A stretch of DNA of 64,000 bases. Origin: Gammaproteobacteria bacterium. GTDB lineage: Bacteria; Pseudomonadota; Gammaproteobacteria; SZUA-229. Where the stretch lies: assembly GCA_026195895.1 (NCBI GenBank), contig JAPHRO010000033.1, forward strand, positions 1-64,000. The letters are read 5' to 3'. Under the pieces are notes generated by a model. It was not told where the DNA came from, did no database searches, and was given only the letters and a program-made list of their open reading frames with translations. The position numbers were made by a program, and so were the translations under genes. Positions 1 through 8,621 of the stretch are shown piece by piece (the stretch's first letter is position 1; every line of letters starts with the position of its first letter).

Positions 1-261
1 ATAGGAATATATTCTGTGCGGGACTTAAACGAATTTTAATGAAAACAGTAAAAATTAATCTGGTTGTAAAAAACTTGTGGTTTTTCTACAGCCTCGTTAC
101 AAACGAAAACAAGTAGTATCTGAAAACAGCTCACTGACACCCAGCATGAGACGGGTGTAATTAGTAAATCCAATTTGGATTCACATCGGTATTTTTTATA
201 AAATGTTAATGCAAGTTCTATTTCATTTTCTGATAATACCTGTCAAACAGGAGTGAATCGC

Positions 262-573
262 ATGAGCAGTACCAATAATGACTTTAACGAGCAGTGTTAT
301 GAATTACTCAGGCGGGTTCCTGCGGGTAAAGTAACCACCTATCGAGAAATTGCGCGGGCATTAAATACTAACGCCTGGCGGGCGGTGGGTAGTGCCATGG
401 CTAAAAATAAAAATTTGTTTGTGATTCCCTGTCATCGAGTGGTTCGTAGTGATGGCGCAATTGGACAATACGCTCTGGGTGCAGATAAAAAGGCGCAGTT
501 GTTACAAGAGGAAGGTGTGGCCGTGTCGAATGGTAAAGTTGCCAGCCTTGACAGCTTTATGCACCACTTTTGA
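262..573 (+). CDS. MGMT/ATL-like DNA-binding methyltransferase domain protein
   Basis: A 103-residue protein that corresponds to only the DNA-binding/active-site domain of O6-alkylguanine-DNA alkyltransferases. It has the helix-turn-helix part (VPAGKVTTYREIA), the arginine-finger region (WRAVGSAM) and the active-site motif IPCHRVV. The related non-catalytic ATL proteins usually have Trp in place of this Cys; here the Cys is kept, so alkyl transfer from damaged guanine is possible. The ORF track starts at GTG 253, but AGGAG at 249-253 sits 8 nt before ATG 262, so I take the ATG. The N-terminal domain of Ada/Ogt is absent. It is convergent with the next gene. Family sure; repair activity versus pure lesion recognition unsure. 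Confidence 0.85.
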   Translation: MSSTNNDFNEQCYELLRRVPAGKVTTYREIARALNTNAWRAVGSAMAKNKNLFVIPCHRVVRSDGAIGQYALGADKKAQLLQEEGVAVSNGKVASLDSFMHHF

Positions 574-596
574 AATTTTTATAAACTTTGCTTTTG

Positions 597-1244
597 TTAT
601 TTGTTTTTGTGATCAAAGGCATGCATTTTTTCTGGCAGGGTCTGCCAGTTACAGTCGCGCATGACTTTCGCTACAGAATGCAGCTTGCCCTGCTTAATGG
701 CTTTGCGACGTTCGCCTTTTTTTCTGATGCCATAAAATGGCAGCATGGTGTCAAAGGCTTCATCGGTAAATCGTTTGATCGGGATCATGACGTCTTTCCT
801 GCGGCTGTGAAAAGCATCTTCGCCCTCGGCGCAGGCTTTATCCAGCACGTTGAATTGCCGGCAGGCGATGGGTCGCATTGGATGAATGCTGCAGGCGCCA
901 TCCAGTAAAAACGGACAGGTATTTATCTTCTCAATATTTTCTAATTGCTGTTTGAGTTGTTCACGTAGCGGCGATGCCAGTTTTTCAATGACGTACCAGC
1001 TCATACCCATTAATTCCAGCGGGTAAACGGGAATATCCTGATGAGTGGCACAGCAACTGCTGCAGCCTTTGGCGCAGGCCAGTTCGCGTCCGTTCAACTG
1101 TTCGCTTCTGATGGCAGCGCTGACGCCCTGATCGATAGTGGCGTAGGCGTCCAGTAATGTGACCAGCCAGGGAAAGCGTGCTTCATCGTCAGCGAATGAC
1201 AGGCGTTGCGGCTTGCGGTAGTCGCATTCAGGTAGTTGAGACAT
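597..1244 (-). CDS. YkgJ-type CxxCxxCC cysteine-cluster protein
   Basis: A 215-residue cytoplasmic protein of the YkgJ/UPF0153 family, whose members are thought to chelate zinc or iron. The diagnostic cysteines are visible: CAKGCSSCC in the N-terminal half, then CPFL..ACSIHPMRPIACRQFN, the usual second half of the cluster. There is no signal peptide or membrane segment. The true biochemical role of this family is not established. The start gives MSQLPECDYRK. It is transcribed alone and convergent with the MGMT-like gene, with only 23 nt between them. Confidence 0.8.
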   Translation of the reverse strand: MSQLPECDYRKPQRLSFADDEARFPWLVTLLDAYATIDQGVSAAIRSEQLNGRELACAKGCSSCCATHQDIPVYPLELMGMSWYVIEKLASPLREQLKQQLENIEKINTCPFLLDGACSIHPMRPIACRQFNVLDKACAEGEDAFHSRRKDVMIPIKRFTDEAFDTMLPFYGIRKKGERRKAIKQGKLHSVAKVMRDCNWQTLPEKMHAFDHKNK

Positions 1245-1338
1245 AGTTGTTCCAGGGTTTTGATATGCTGGACTGGATATTCAGGCCAGCAAAGAGACTT
1301 TCGGTGATTATAACAATTTGATTAATCAGGGCCAGTCT

Positions 1339-1459
1339 CAATGCCAGTAAGTTAAGTAAAATCGCGATCTAAAGATGCGCTCCTACAGGATTATTTATGC
1401 AGTAGGAGCGACCTTAAGGTCGCGATTGAATCTGGTAATTCCTTAACTTACTGGCATTG
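1339..1459. repeat. MITE-like nested palindromic repeat
   Basis: A 121-bp element bounded by a perfect 18-bp inverted repeat, CAATGCCAGTAAGTTAAG at 1339-1356 and its complement at 1442-1459. Inside is a second, imperfect palindrome: ATCGCGATCT..GCTCCTAC against GTAGGAGCGACCTTAAGGTC (inner arms about 1361-1386 and 1402-1426). The inner part resembles REP-type repeats common in gammaproteobacteria. There is no coding capacity. It lies between two unrelated genes, as expected for a small non-autonomous mobile element. Which transposase would move it is unknown from this window. Confidence 0.7.
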
Positions 1460-1482
1460 GCGTCAGTCCATGTTTTTTAGTC

Positions 1483-1857
1483 TCAGTAATTTAAAATAGG
1501 AACGGCATAGATAATGCTGCCGATAAAAAAGAAAACAAAAAAAGCGACCGAGGCCCGGTGATGCAGCTTGAAGAAGATAATCTGTTGAATAGATCGTGCC
1601 AGCCAGAATAACGACATTAAAATCGGCAGACTATGGCCGAGGGATGTGCTGAGCAGTTCGTTGGTATGTACCAGTGAAAGATAACTGAAAATAGCAAAAA
1701 CGAACATCAGGCTGATATTTAATACCTGCATGATCGCCCGATTTAGAAAAGTCAGCTTTTGCAGATCTTCGGGCCAGTTAAATATGCGCCAGAACAACAG
1801 ATGAAAAATTATCAGGATGATGTTGTAGATGCCGCCAATTTTTATCAGTAGTTCCAT
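1483..1857 (-). CDS. Small integral membrane protein, unknown function
   Basis: A 124-residue very hydrophobic protein with about four predicted membrane segments (around residues 8-25, 42-62, 70-90 and 102-120). I recognise no family motif. The gene begins 6 nt after the stop of the upstream RND exporter gene on the same strand, so the two are almost certainly co-transcribed, and the protein may act with the exporter in the inner membrane. That is inference from position only. Confidence 0.65.
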   Translation of the reverse strand: MELLIKIGGIYNIILIIFHLLFWRIFNWPEDLQKLTFLNRAIMQVLNISLMFVFAIFSYLSLVHTNELLSTSLGHSLPILMSLFWLARSIQQIIFFKLHHRASVAFFVFFFIGSIIYAVPILNY

Positions 1858-1863
1858 GGCGTT

Positions 1864-4368
1864 TTATGGGTTAGTGTTTTTAAAGGGTTTGAAATAGGCA
1901 ATTAATAAAGGTAACAAGGCCAGGTCTGCCAGCAGTGCGATCAACATGGAAAATCCGGTCAGTAAGCCAAAATAAATCATCGGGATAAAATTTGATAAAG
2001 CCAGTATGGAAAATCCCAGGGTAATGGTGATGGTGGTGTAGTACATGGCGCGGCCAATACTGGCATGGCAACGATTAATGGTTTGCCAGTAGTCCTGGTC
2101 CTGTTTGAATTCTATCTGGTATCTATGGATATAGTGAATGGTGTCGTCAACCGCAATACCAATACATATCGCAGCGATGGTGATGGTCATGATGTCCAGT
2201 GGTACACCGGCCAGACCCATTAAGCCAAGCACCATACTGGCGGCAAACACATTTGGGATAATGGCAATCGCGGCGAGATAAAAAGAACGGAACAGTATGG
2301 CAAACATAATCATGATGGCGAGGAAAACAACGCCAATGGTAAGTATCTGGGAACGATACAGGCTCTGCAGCATATTGTTGTACAACACAACCATGCCGGA
2401 CAGGTGTAGCTGATCCTGTTCCAGACCTATATTTTCGGTTAAATGCGTTTTGATTTTTTCCAGCAGGGCGTCGCGTTGTAGTGATTTATCCGATTCAAAT
2501 ATTCTGACACTGATCCGAATCTGATTACCGTCTTCTGTCATATAAGGATGAATAAGTTCGTTGCGAATTTTATCGGGTACCCGTTTGTAAATTATGGACA
2601 GGAAAAAATCATTCAGATCCTGGTTGTCGCGTAATTGTTCCAGCATGTTCACCGTAGTATAGATGGATAACACTTTACCAGTTTCGGGTAACTGATCCAG
2701 ATAATCATGGATCTCCCTGATCTGATCCAGCATGCCATAGTTGAACCAGTAACTGGTTGCAGTAATGCCCGCTTCGTCATCATCATCGAATTCCAGTTCG
2801 AGTTCCGTTGCTAAGGCTAGCAATTCCGCATCAGTTTCTGGTTGTTCAAAAAAAGACGCGGGTGGGTCAATAATAATGTCCAGCGGCGTGGTGCCGCCAA
2901 GTTGTTGATCGATGAGTTCCATGCCACGGTAAATTTCAGTGTGCTGTTTGTAATAATCAATGAATCTATTTTCAACAGTAAGCGAGCTAATGCCGATAAT
3001 GCTTAACAGGGTGAAAACTGAAAATATAATAATTGTAATGATACCGAAACGACCAATCCATCGGGCCAGATAGCGCGTGATAATGCCGGTTACGTCTCGA
3101 AGGTGAGCCGGTGTGCCCGGTTTTAAAAATAGCAGAGCGGCGGGAAAAAAAGTAAAACTAACAACAAATGCGATAAAAATACCAATGACCATCATCCAGC
3201 CGAAATCAATAACGGGCCTTATGTCGCTCACCAGCAGCGATCCGAAGGCGACCATGGTGGTGATAGCGGTATAGAATGCCGGTAAAAATTTTGACTGGAC
3301 AGTATTTTTGACTAAGGTGTACTGATCAAACTGAGGATGCTGTTCATGTAATTCCCGGTAGCGAACAATTAAATGGATGGTAAGCGACAGGGTAATAATT
3401 AATAACAGGGATAAAAAGTTGGAAGAAACAACGGTAACTCGCCAGTCTAAAAAACCCAGTAAACCCGTCATTATCAACCCGGCGCTGAAGCAGGTGATCA
3501 TGGGTAATATAACCCAGCGGGGTTTGCGGAAGGCCAGTGCCAGAATAAATACAATAAAAAAAACAACACCGATGCCAAATGTTTGCAGGTCATGCTGGAT
3601 ATATTCAAGGGAATCGGCAGCAATCATGGGTACACCGCCAAGATGCAGTTTTGCCAGATGGCGGTGTTTGTGCATCAGTTTGCGTACTTCTGCAATAAGC
3701 TGTTTTTCCTGGTCCATTAAATCATGGCTATATTGTTTAAACTGTTCGCTTAAATCGTCAAGTTGTTTGCTTTCGAAATTGGTGAGTTTTTGAGTTAACT
3801 GCTGTTCACGTAATTGATTTCGTTGTTGAAGCAGTTGGTGATATGTTTCATCGCGTTTTAGATTTAGCTGTAATGCCGTGGTTTTTGCATCCGGGCTAAT
3901 AATTAAATTGTGGTATAGCGGGCTGGATAATAGTTCTTTGCGCGCTAGTGATCGGTCCATGCCCGGTGTTTCAAGGGTGCGAATGCTGTCGCTTAATTCT
4001 GCTAATGATACGGCCGGGCTTTGAGTCAGCGGCACATCCAGGATACTGGTAACGGAATCGATCCGCGGCAGTGCTATTAATTCATTTCTTAGCAGGCGTA
4101 TGTCATTTAATATTTCTTCATCGAATAAATCTTTTTCGGGTGAATAAGTAATTATTAAAAAATCATCCGAGGTGTAGCGTGCTTTAATTGAGCGGTAATA
4201 TTTTAGTGCCTGATCATTTTCCAGTACCAGCGAGTCAGCCGAAGCATCCAGTTTAAAATTGCTGGCAAAGTAGCCAAAAAATACGGTGATTGCAACGCTG
4301 AACAGAATAGCGAACAGGGGTTGTTTTAATAGCAGTCGTTCATAAAGCTGAAACAGGGTCTTAGTCAT
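1864..4368 (-). CDS. RND-superfamily exporter (MMPL/COG1033 type)
   Basis: An 834-residue inner-membrane protein with the repeated RND plan. One N-terminal membrane helix (about residues 17-36) is followed by a large periplasmic domain and a block of five helices (about 255-420). A sixth helix (about 437-460), a second large periplasmic domain and another five-helix block (about 675-830) complete it. Conserved-type elements include VSSNFLSLLLIITLSL and the charged GIAVDDTIHYIHRY in the second block. It belongs to the MMPL/HpnN-like branch, which uses proton motive force to move lipids or hydrophobic molecules, rather than to the AcrB branch: no membrane-fusion or outer-membrane partner gene is near. 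The substrate is unknown. An FNR-type site lies about 117 nt upstream of its start. Confidence 0.85.
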   Translation of the reverse strand: MTKTLFQLYERLLLKQPLFAILFSVAITVFFGYFASNFKLDASADSLVLENDQALKYYRSIKARYTSDDFLIITYSPEKDLFDEEILNDIRLLRNELIALPRIDSVTSILDVPLTQSPAVSLAELSDSIRTLETPGMDRSLARKELLSSPLYHNLIISPDAKTTALQLNLKRDETYHQLLQQRNQLREQQLTQKLTNFESKQLDDLSEQFKQYSHDLMDQEKQLIAEVRKLMHKHRHLAKLHLGGVPMIAADSLEYIQHDLQTFGIGVVFFIVFILALAFRKPRWVILPMITCFSAGLIMTGLLGFLDWRVTVVSSNFLSLLLIITLSLTIHLIVRYRELHEQHPQFDQYTLVKNTVQSKFLPAFYTAITTMVAFGSLLVSDIRPVIDFGWMMVIGIFIAFVVSFTFFPAALLFLKPGTPAHLRDVTGIITRYLARWIGRFGIITIIIFSVFTLLSIIGISSLTVENRFIDYYKQHTEIYRGMELIDQQLGGTTPLDIIIDPPASFFEQPETDAELLALATELELEFDDDDEAGITATSYWFNYGMLDQIREIHDYLDQLPETGKVLSIYTTVNMLEQLRDNQDLNDFFLSIIYKRVPDKIRNELIHPYMTEDGNQIRISVRIFESDKSLQRDALLEKIKTHLTENIGLEQDQLHLSGMVVLYNNMLQSLYRSQILTIGVVFLAIMIMFAILFRSFYLAAIAIIPNVFAASMVLGLMGLAGVPLDIMTITIAAICIGIAVDDTIHYIHRYQIEFKQDQDYWQTINRCHASIGRAMYYTTITITLGFSILALSNFIPMIYFGLLTGFSMLIALLADLALLPLLIAYFKPFKNTNP

Positions 4369-4484
4369 GCTGTAATTAGGGTTTTATTAGGGAAAACAAC
4401 CAGTTTGATTGTACAGATATCTGGATTTAATGCTGTGAAAATTAGCAGCCTGAAAGCATGAGTAAATCTGCTCGTTTTTTAAAT

Positions 4485-4498
4485 TTGATACAGATCAA
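4485..4498. promoter_or_regulatory. FNR/DNR-type operator
   Basis: TTGATACAGATCAA is a perfect TTGAT-N4-ATCAA inverted repeat, the consensus site for FNR/ANR/DNR regulators. It sits in the 270-bp divergent region between the RND exporter gene and the Crp/Fnr regulator gene, about 117 nt from the first start and 140 nt from the second. It could serve either gene, including autoregulation by the neighbouring regulator. Confidence 0.8.
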
Positions 4499-4638
4499 GA
4501 AGCTGTTATCCTGTCAATTAATAGGCATTTAACTGTCGGATGTTCGACTAGAATTACTAACCTTAAGTTTGTAGTTCTGTTGTTCAATTAGAATATTAAT
4601 TAATAATAATAAAGAGCAAATGAATAAAGGATCGAGCA

Positions 4639-5337
4639 ATGAATGTGAATGCCCTTACTCTCCCCAACGCTGAATTAAATCAACTTTCCCTGCTGTCCAA
4701 GCTGGCAGAAAATCAACTGAATAAAATTCAGAAAACCATGAAGCTGATTAACCTGTCGGAAGGTGAACACCTGTTTGAACAGGGGCAGCCAGCGGAACGT
4801 TTTTTTCTGGTGCGCTCAGGGCAGATGAAATTGTACCGTGTGTCTATGGAAGGCAGTGAGCGGGTAATCGAAGTGAAGCAGCCGGGCGATATATTTGCCG
4901 AGGCGGTGCTATTTCTGGATACACGAGAATATCCATTGAGTGCGGCGGCACTGGTTAATACGGAAATCCTGGCGTTTGATTTTATGACCTTTAAAAGTGT
5001 GCTGGAAGAGTCTCGAGAAACCTGTTTTCAGCTCATGGCCAATATGAGCAAGGGTTTGCATCAGAACCTGAATCAGGTCGATTACCTGACCTTGCAAAAT
5101 GCGACATTTCGTCTGGTCAATTATTTATTGCAGCAGATCCCGGCCGATCAGCAAACGGCCGAAAGCTACAGGTTTGAGTTAAGTACTTCCAAGAGCATTA
5201 TTGCATCCTGTCTATCTATTCAGCCGGAGACATTTTCACGCATTCTTCGCAGTTTAAAAACGCGTGAATTGATCATGGTAAAAGGCAAATCGATTACACT
5301 GATGGATATTGCCGGCTTAAAGGCGATGATTGCATAA
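4639..5337 (+). CDS. Crp/Fnr-family regulator, DNR-like
   Basis: A 232-residue transcription factor with an N-terminal cyclic-nucleotide-type sensor barrel (about residues 25-140, including GEHLFEQGQPAERFFLVRSG and PGDIFAEAVLF), a long dimer helix and a C-terminal winged helix (about 165-230) with the recognition-helix region SIQPETFSRILRSLK. It lacks the N-terminal cysteine cluster of FNR, so it should not bind a 4Fe-4S oxygen-sensing cluster. The sequence style is that of the DNR/NnrR group, which senses nitric oxide through heme; that ligand is inferred. AAGGAT precedes the ATG. A perfect FNR-type box lies upstream. It is convergent with pyrC', with 6 nt between the stops. Confidence 0.85.
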   Translation: MNVNALTLPNAELNQLSLLSKLAENQLNKIQKTMKLINLSEGEHLFEQGQPAERFFLVRSGQMKLYRVSMEGSERVIEVKQPGDIFAEAVLFLDTREYPLSAAALVNTEILAFDFMTFKSVLEESRETCFQLMANMSKGLHQNLNQVDYLTLQNATFRLVNYLLQQIPADQQTAESYRFELSTSKSIIASCLSIQPETFSRILRSLKTRELIMVKGKSITLMDIAGLKAMIA

Positions 5338-5343
5338 ATCGAT

Positions 5344-6630
5344 TTAGCCAGAATAAACAATGTCGCCGTTGACAATGGTGTACTGAACTTTGCCTCTGAA
5401 TCCCCAGCCGATAAAGGGCGTGTTTTTACCTTTGCTTTGAATGTTATCCAGTTCCAGTGTCCATTCTGCATCCGGATTGATAATGCATATATCGGCGTTA
5501 CTGTTTATCGACAGGTTGCCTGCGTCAATGCCGAGGATGCGGGCAGGTTCGTTGCTTACACAGTTGATCGCGGTAGTTAAGTCTATTTGGTGTTCTTCAA
5601 CCAGACGTAAGCTGAGTGGCAGCAATGTTTCCAGTGCGGATATGCCAGGCTCAGTCGCCGGGAATGGTGCCAGTTTGGCATCGATTTCATGTGGCTGATG
5701 GTCTGAGCAGATGGCGTTGATGGCACCAGTGGCAATGCCTCGACGTAGCGCCTCCATATCCCGCTGATTGCGCAGGGGTGGAATGACATGGCACTGGGCG
5801 TTGAAGCTATTGATATCCATTTCGGTTAGAAATAACTGGTGGGCCGCGACATCTGCGCTGACGTTCAGACCAGCAGCTTTTGCCTGGCTAATCATTTCGA
5901 CGCTGCGGGCACAGGACAGGTGACTGAAGTGTGCGCGTACTTCGGTTTCAGCAATCAGCTCAAGCTGCTGGGCAATTGCGGCTGTTTCTGCGGCGTAAGG
6001 TATTGCGGGTAAGCCCAGTCGAGTTGCTACCGGGCCGTCATGTGCGCAGCCATTGTCACTGAGATATTGATCATTTGCTTCAATAAAAACAGTAATATCA
6101 TGGGTGGCGGCATATTCCATTGCGCGGCGCATAACAAGCGTGTTTTTAATAGTGTTTTTGCCATTGCTGAGGCCGACGCAGCCCGCGCCTTTGAGTGCCG
6201 CCATTTCACTTAGATGTTCGCCTTTTAGTCTGGCCGTCAGCGCACCCAGCGCAACCACATTGGCATGTCCTGCATTTTCGACTTTACGGTGAATTAATTC
6301 GACCACGGCCGGTTCATCGATAACCGGCTCGGTATCGGGTGGCACACAAAGCGTGGTAATGCCTGCGGTGGTCGCAGCAATGGTTTCCGACGTAATCGTG
6401 CCTTTGTGTTCCAGCCCCGGCTCCCGTAAGCGTGCCGATAAATCGACCAGTCCAGGAATAACCCAGTGATTGCTGGCATCAATAGTTTGCTCAGGGTGGA
6501 AATTTTCCGGCTGTTCACCCAGACCAGTAATTATTCCATTGCTGATATAGAGGTCTGTGACCGTATCCAGTTGATTTGCCGGATCGATAACACGACCATT
6601 TTTTATTAGCAGTTGATTGGAGGAGGTCAT
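5344..6630 (-). CDS. pyrC': Inactive dihydroorotase-like subunit of aspartate carbamoyltransferase (PyrC')
   Basis: A 428-residue protein with the class I dihydroorotase fold but without its metal site. Where active enzymes have the DxHxH pair (typically VDLHVHLREPG), this protein reads VDLSARLREPG. The later HCED-type stretch reads FIEANDQY, so that histidine is lost too; the SDHQPHE loop near the C-terminus keeps the Asp. This is the signature of PyrC', known from Pseudomonas as a non-catalytic partner needed to assemble the PyrB dodecamer. It overlaps the pyrB stop by one base (TAATG), consistent with coupled translation and equal dosage. A functional dihydroorotase must be encoded elsewhere. 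Confidence 0.9.
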   Translation of the reverse strand: MTSSNQLLIKNGRVIDPANQLDTVTDLYISNGIITGLGEQPENFHPEQTIDASNHWVIPGLVDLSARLREPGLEHKGTITSETIAATTAGITTLCVPPDTEPVIDEPAVVELIHRKVENAGHANVVALGALTARLKGEHLSEMAALKGAGCVGLSNGKNTIKNTLVMRRAMEYAATHDITVFIEANDQYLSDNGCAHDGPVATRLGLPAIPYAAETAAIAQQLELIAETEVRAHFSHLSCARSVEMISQAKAAGLNVSADVAAHQLFLTEMDINSFNAQCHVIPPLRNQRDMEALRRGIATGAINAICSDHQPHEIDAKLAPFPATEPGISALETLLPLSLRLVEEHQIDLTTAINCVSNEPARILGIDAGNLSINSNADICIINPDAEWTLELDNIQSKGKNTPFIGWGFRGKVQYTIVNGDIVYSG

Positions 6631-7667
6631 TATTTGTCCTCCTTGTCATCGCTGGTATTTTTATTGCCGATGCTGCCGCTTAATGTCATCGACATGACGG
6701 CCATGCGCACGGCAATACCGTAGGTGACCTGATTCAGAATCACAGAACGATTGCCGTCGGCGACACTGGAGTCAATTTCAACGCCGCGGTTGATCGGACC
6801 GGGATGCATTACGATGGCATCTGGTTTGGCTGACTGTAAGCGTTCTTCGGTCAGGCCATAGAGCTGGAAATATTCCTGTTCACTGGGCAGTAGAGCGCCC
6901 TGCATGCGTTCTTTTTGTAAGCGCAGCATAATGACGACATCAGCATCTTTAATGCCTTCTTCCAGATCGTGAAAAACACTGACGCCCATTTGTTCGATAT
7001 CTTTCGGTAACAGGGTTCTTGGCGCGACTACGCGCACGTCACCGGTATTTAATGTATTGAGTGCGTGGATTTGTGAGCGCGCGACCCGTGAATGCAGGAT
7101 ATCGCCCACAATGGCAACCCGTAAGCCACCAAAGTCAGCGCCTTTGTTGCGGCGGATGGTGAACATGTCGAGCATGGCCTGCGTCGGGTGTGCGTGGCGA
7201 CCATCGCCCGCATTCAATACGCTGATGTGCGGTGCGGCGTGATTAGCAATAAAATGGGCCGAACCGGAGTTTGCGTGACGAACGATAAACATGTCGCATT
7301 GCATGGCTTCGAGATTGCGCAGGGTATCCAGCAGGGACTCGCCTTTACTGGTAGCGGAGGTGCTGATATTAATATTGAGTACATCGGCGGATAATCGTTT
7401 TGCGGCCAGTTCAAAAGTGGTGCGGGTTCGGGTGCTGGCTTCAAAAAATAAATTCACAATGGTTTTGCCGCGCAGCAGGGGAACTTTTTTTACCGATTCG
7501 TTTACCCCGGCAAAGCTCTCGGCGGTATCCAGAATCTGGTTGAGTATATTGGTGCCGAGTCCTTCGATGGTCAAAAAATGTTTCAGCTTGCCATTGGCAT
7601 CGAGCTGGATATTCCAGAGATCCTGTCCAATCAGGAGATCCGTGGGGCGAGTGGCCTTGTTAACCAT
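6630..7667 (-). CDS. pyrB: Aspartate carbamoyltransferase catalytic chain
   Basis: A 345-residue cytoplasmic enzyme that condenses carbamoyl phosphate with aspartate, the committed step of pyrimidine synthesis. The carbamoyl-phosphate motif STRTRTTFE, the HPTQAMLD loop and [11 protein letters not shown] are all intact. The N-terminal extension before the catalytic domain is typical of the class A (Pseudomonas-type) enzyme that pairs with PyrC'. There is no pyrI regulatory gene. It lies in a minus-strand run pyrR-pyrB-pyrC', 25 nt after pyrR. Confidence 0.96.
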   Translation of the reverse strand: MVNKATRPTDLLIGQDLWNIQLDANGKLKHFLTIEGLGTNILNQILDTAESFAGVNESVKKVPLLRGKTIVNLFFEASTRTRTTFELAAKRLSADVLNINISTSATSKGESLLDTLRNLEAMQCDMFIVRHANSGSAHFIANHAAPHISVLNAGDGRHAHPTQAMLDMFTIRRNKGADFGGLRVAIVGDILHSRVARSQIHALNTLNTGDVRVVAPRTLLPKDIEQMGVSVFHDLEEGIKDADVVIMLRLQKERMQGALLPSEQEYFQLYGLTEERLQSAKPDAIVMHPGPINRGVEIDSSVADGNRSVILNQVTYGIAVRMAVMSMTLSGSIGNKNTSDDKEDK

Positions 7668-7692
7668 TGTGTTTACTCATTTCGTTAGCGTG

Positions 7693-8208
7693 TTATTTTG
7701 CATTGTTGATTTTTTTAATTTCCCATGTCAGCGGGTCGGGGCCAGTGAGTTTTATATGTTCATTTTCACCCAGCTCCAGAGACTGGCCAACGACATCGGC
7801 CTGCACAGGCAGTTCGCGACCTGGGCGCTCAATCAGGCAGGCCAGCATGATTGAAGCAGGGCGGCCATAATCAAATAATTCGTTCATGGCGGCGCGAATG
7901 GTGCGGCCAGTCTGTAATACATCATCAACCAGAATAATATGACAGTCTTCTACCTGTGGCGGCAGGCTGGAGGTTTTAACCTGTGGATGCATACCAATAC
8001 GTGAAAAATCATCACGATAGAAACTGATATCAAGTGTCGCCAGTGGTTGTTTCAGTTTGAGTTTTTTATGCAAATGCTCCGCTAGCCAGGCGCCGCCGGT
8101 GTGTATGCCGACCATCAGTGGATCACTGATATTTCTCTGTTCGAGTAGGTTTTCCAGATCGGTCGCCAGTTTTTCCAGCAATTGATCAGGCTGTGCTGCA
8201 TGGGTCAT
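7693..8208 (-). CDS. pyrR: Bifunctional pyr operon regulator / uracil phosphoribosyltransferase
   Basis: A 171-residue type I phosphoribosyltransferase fold protein. The PRPP-binding loop is ILVDDVLQTGRTIRAAMNEL. In Gram-positives PyrR is an RNA-binding attenuator that also makes UMP from uracil. In gammaproteobacteria it commonly sits just ahead of pyrB as here, and its regulatory role is less certain. I saw no obvious PyrR-type anti-antiterminator in the 25-nt pyrR-pyrB gap. Its ATG overlaps the ruvX stop by 4 nt. Confidence 0.93.
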   Translation of the reverse strand: MTHAAQPDQLLEKLATDLENLLEQRNISDPLMVGIHTGGAWLAEHLHKKLKLKQPLATLDISFYRDDFSRIGMHPQVKTSSLPPQVEDCHIILVDDVLQTGRTIRAAMNELFDYGRPASIMLACLIERPGRELPVQADVVGQSLELGENEHIKLTGPDPLTWEIKKINNAK

Positions 8209-8621
8209 GTATTCTGCTCCAGCCAGTTTTGTACGATGATGGCTGCCGCCATTTTATCAATCTCCTGTTTATTGTGCTGGCCTATTTTTTTATTTTGCTG
8301 CAAAAGTTGTTCGGCTTCATATGAGCTCAGCGCTTCGTTGATGGTATGCACCGGTAACTTGAATCGCCCTTCCAGTTGGCGGCAAAAACGTTCGGCTTTA
8401 TCGCTGATGTCACTTTTACCGCCATCAAGCAACAGTGGCAGGCCGACTATCAGGGCGTCCGGTTGCCATTCTTCGATCAGCTTTTTTATCTGATCCCAGT
8501 CAGGTTTATTATTAACCGCATTGAGAGTGATCAGTGGTGATGCATTGCCGGTGATGGTCTGGCCAGTGGCTACGCCGATGCGTTTTTCACCGAAGTCGAA
8601 GCCGAGCACCGACTGCACCAT
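8205..8621 (-). CDS. ruvX: Holliday junction resolvase-like RNase H-fold protein RuvX (YqgF)
   Basis: A 138-residue RNase H-fold protein. It opens with LGFDFGEKRIGVATG, carrying the first catalytic Asp, continues with the LIVGLPLLLDG strand and a glutamate in NEALSSYEAE, and ends with DKMAAAIIVQNWL, carrying the last Asp. All expected acidic residues are present. The family is linked to 16S rRNA 5' maturation and Holliday junction cleavage. It overlaps yqgE by one base (TGATG) and pyrR by four, so this is a tightly coupled operon. Confidence 0.95.
   Translation of the reverse strand: MVQSVLGFDFGEKRIGVATGQTITGNASPLITLNAVNNKPDWDQIKKLIEEWQPDALIVGLPLLLDGGKSDISDKAERFCRQLEGRFKLPVHTINEALSSYEAEQLLQQNKKIGQHNKQEIDKMAAAIIVQNWLEQNT

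Noticed and set aside
40-117. 25-codon ORF in the first 261 bases
   Set aside because: No ribosome binding site or similarity; the region is AT-rich. Apart from a small ACACCC/GGGTGT hairpin (137-158) I see nothing that can be supported there.
7291-7854. 187-residue plus-strand ORF across pyrB and pyrR
   Set aside because: Antisense to two well-supported genes and bridging their junction; no domain.
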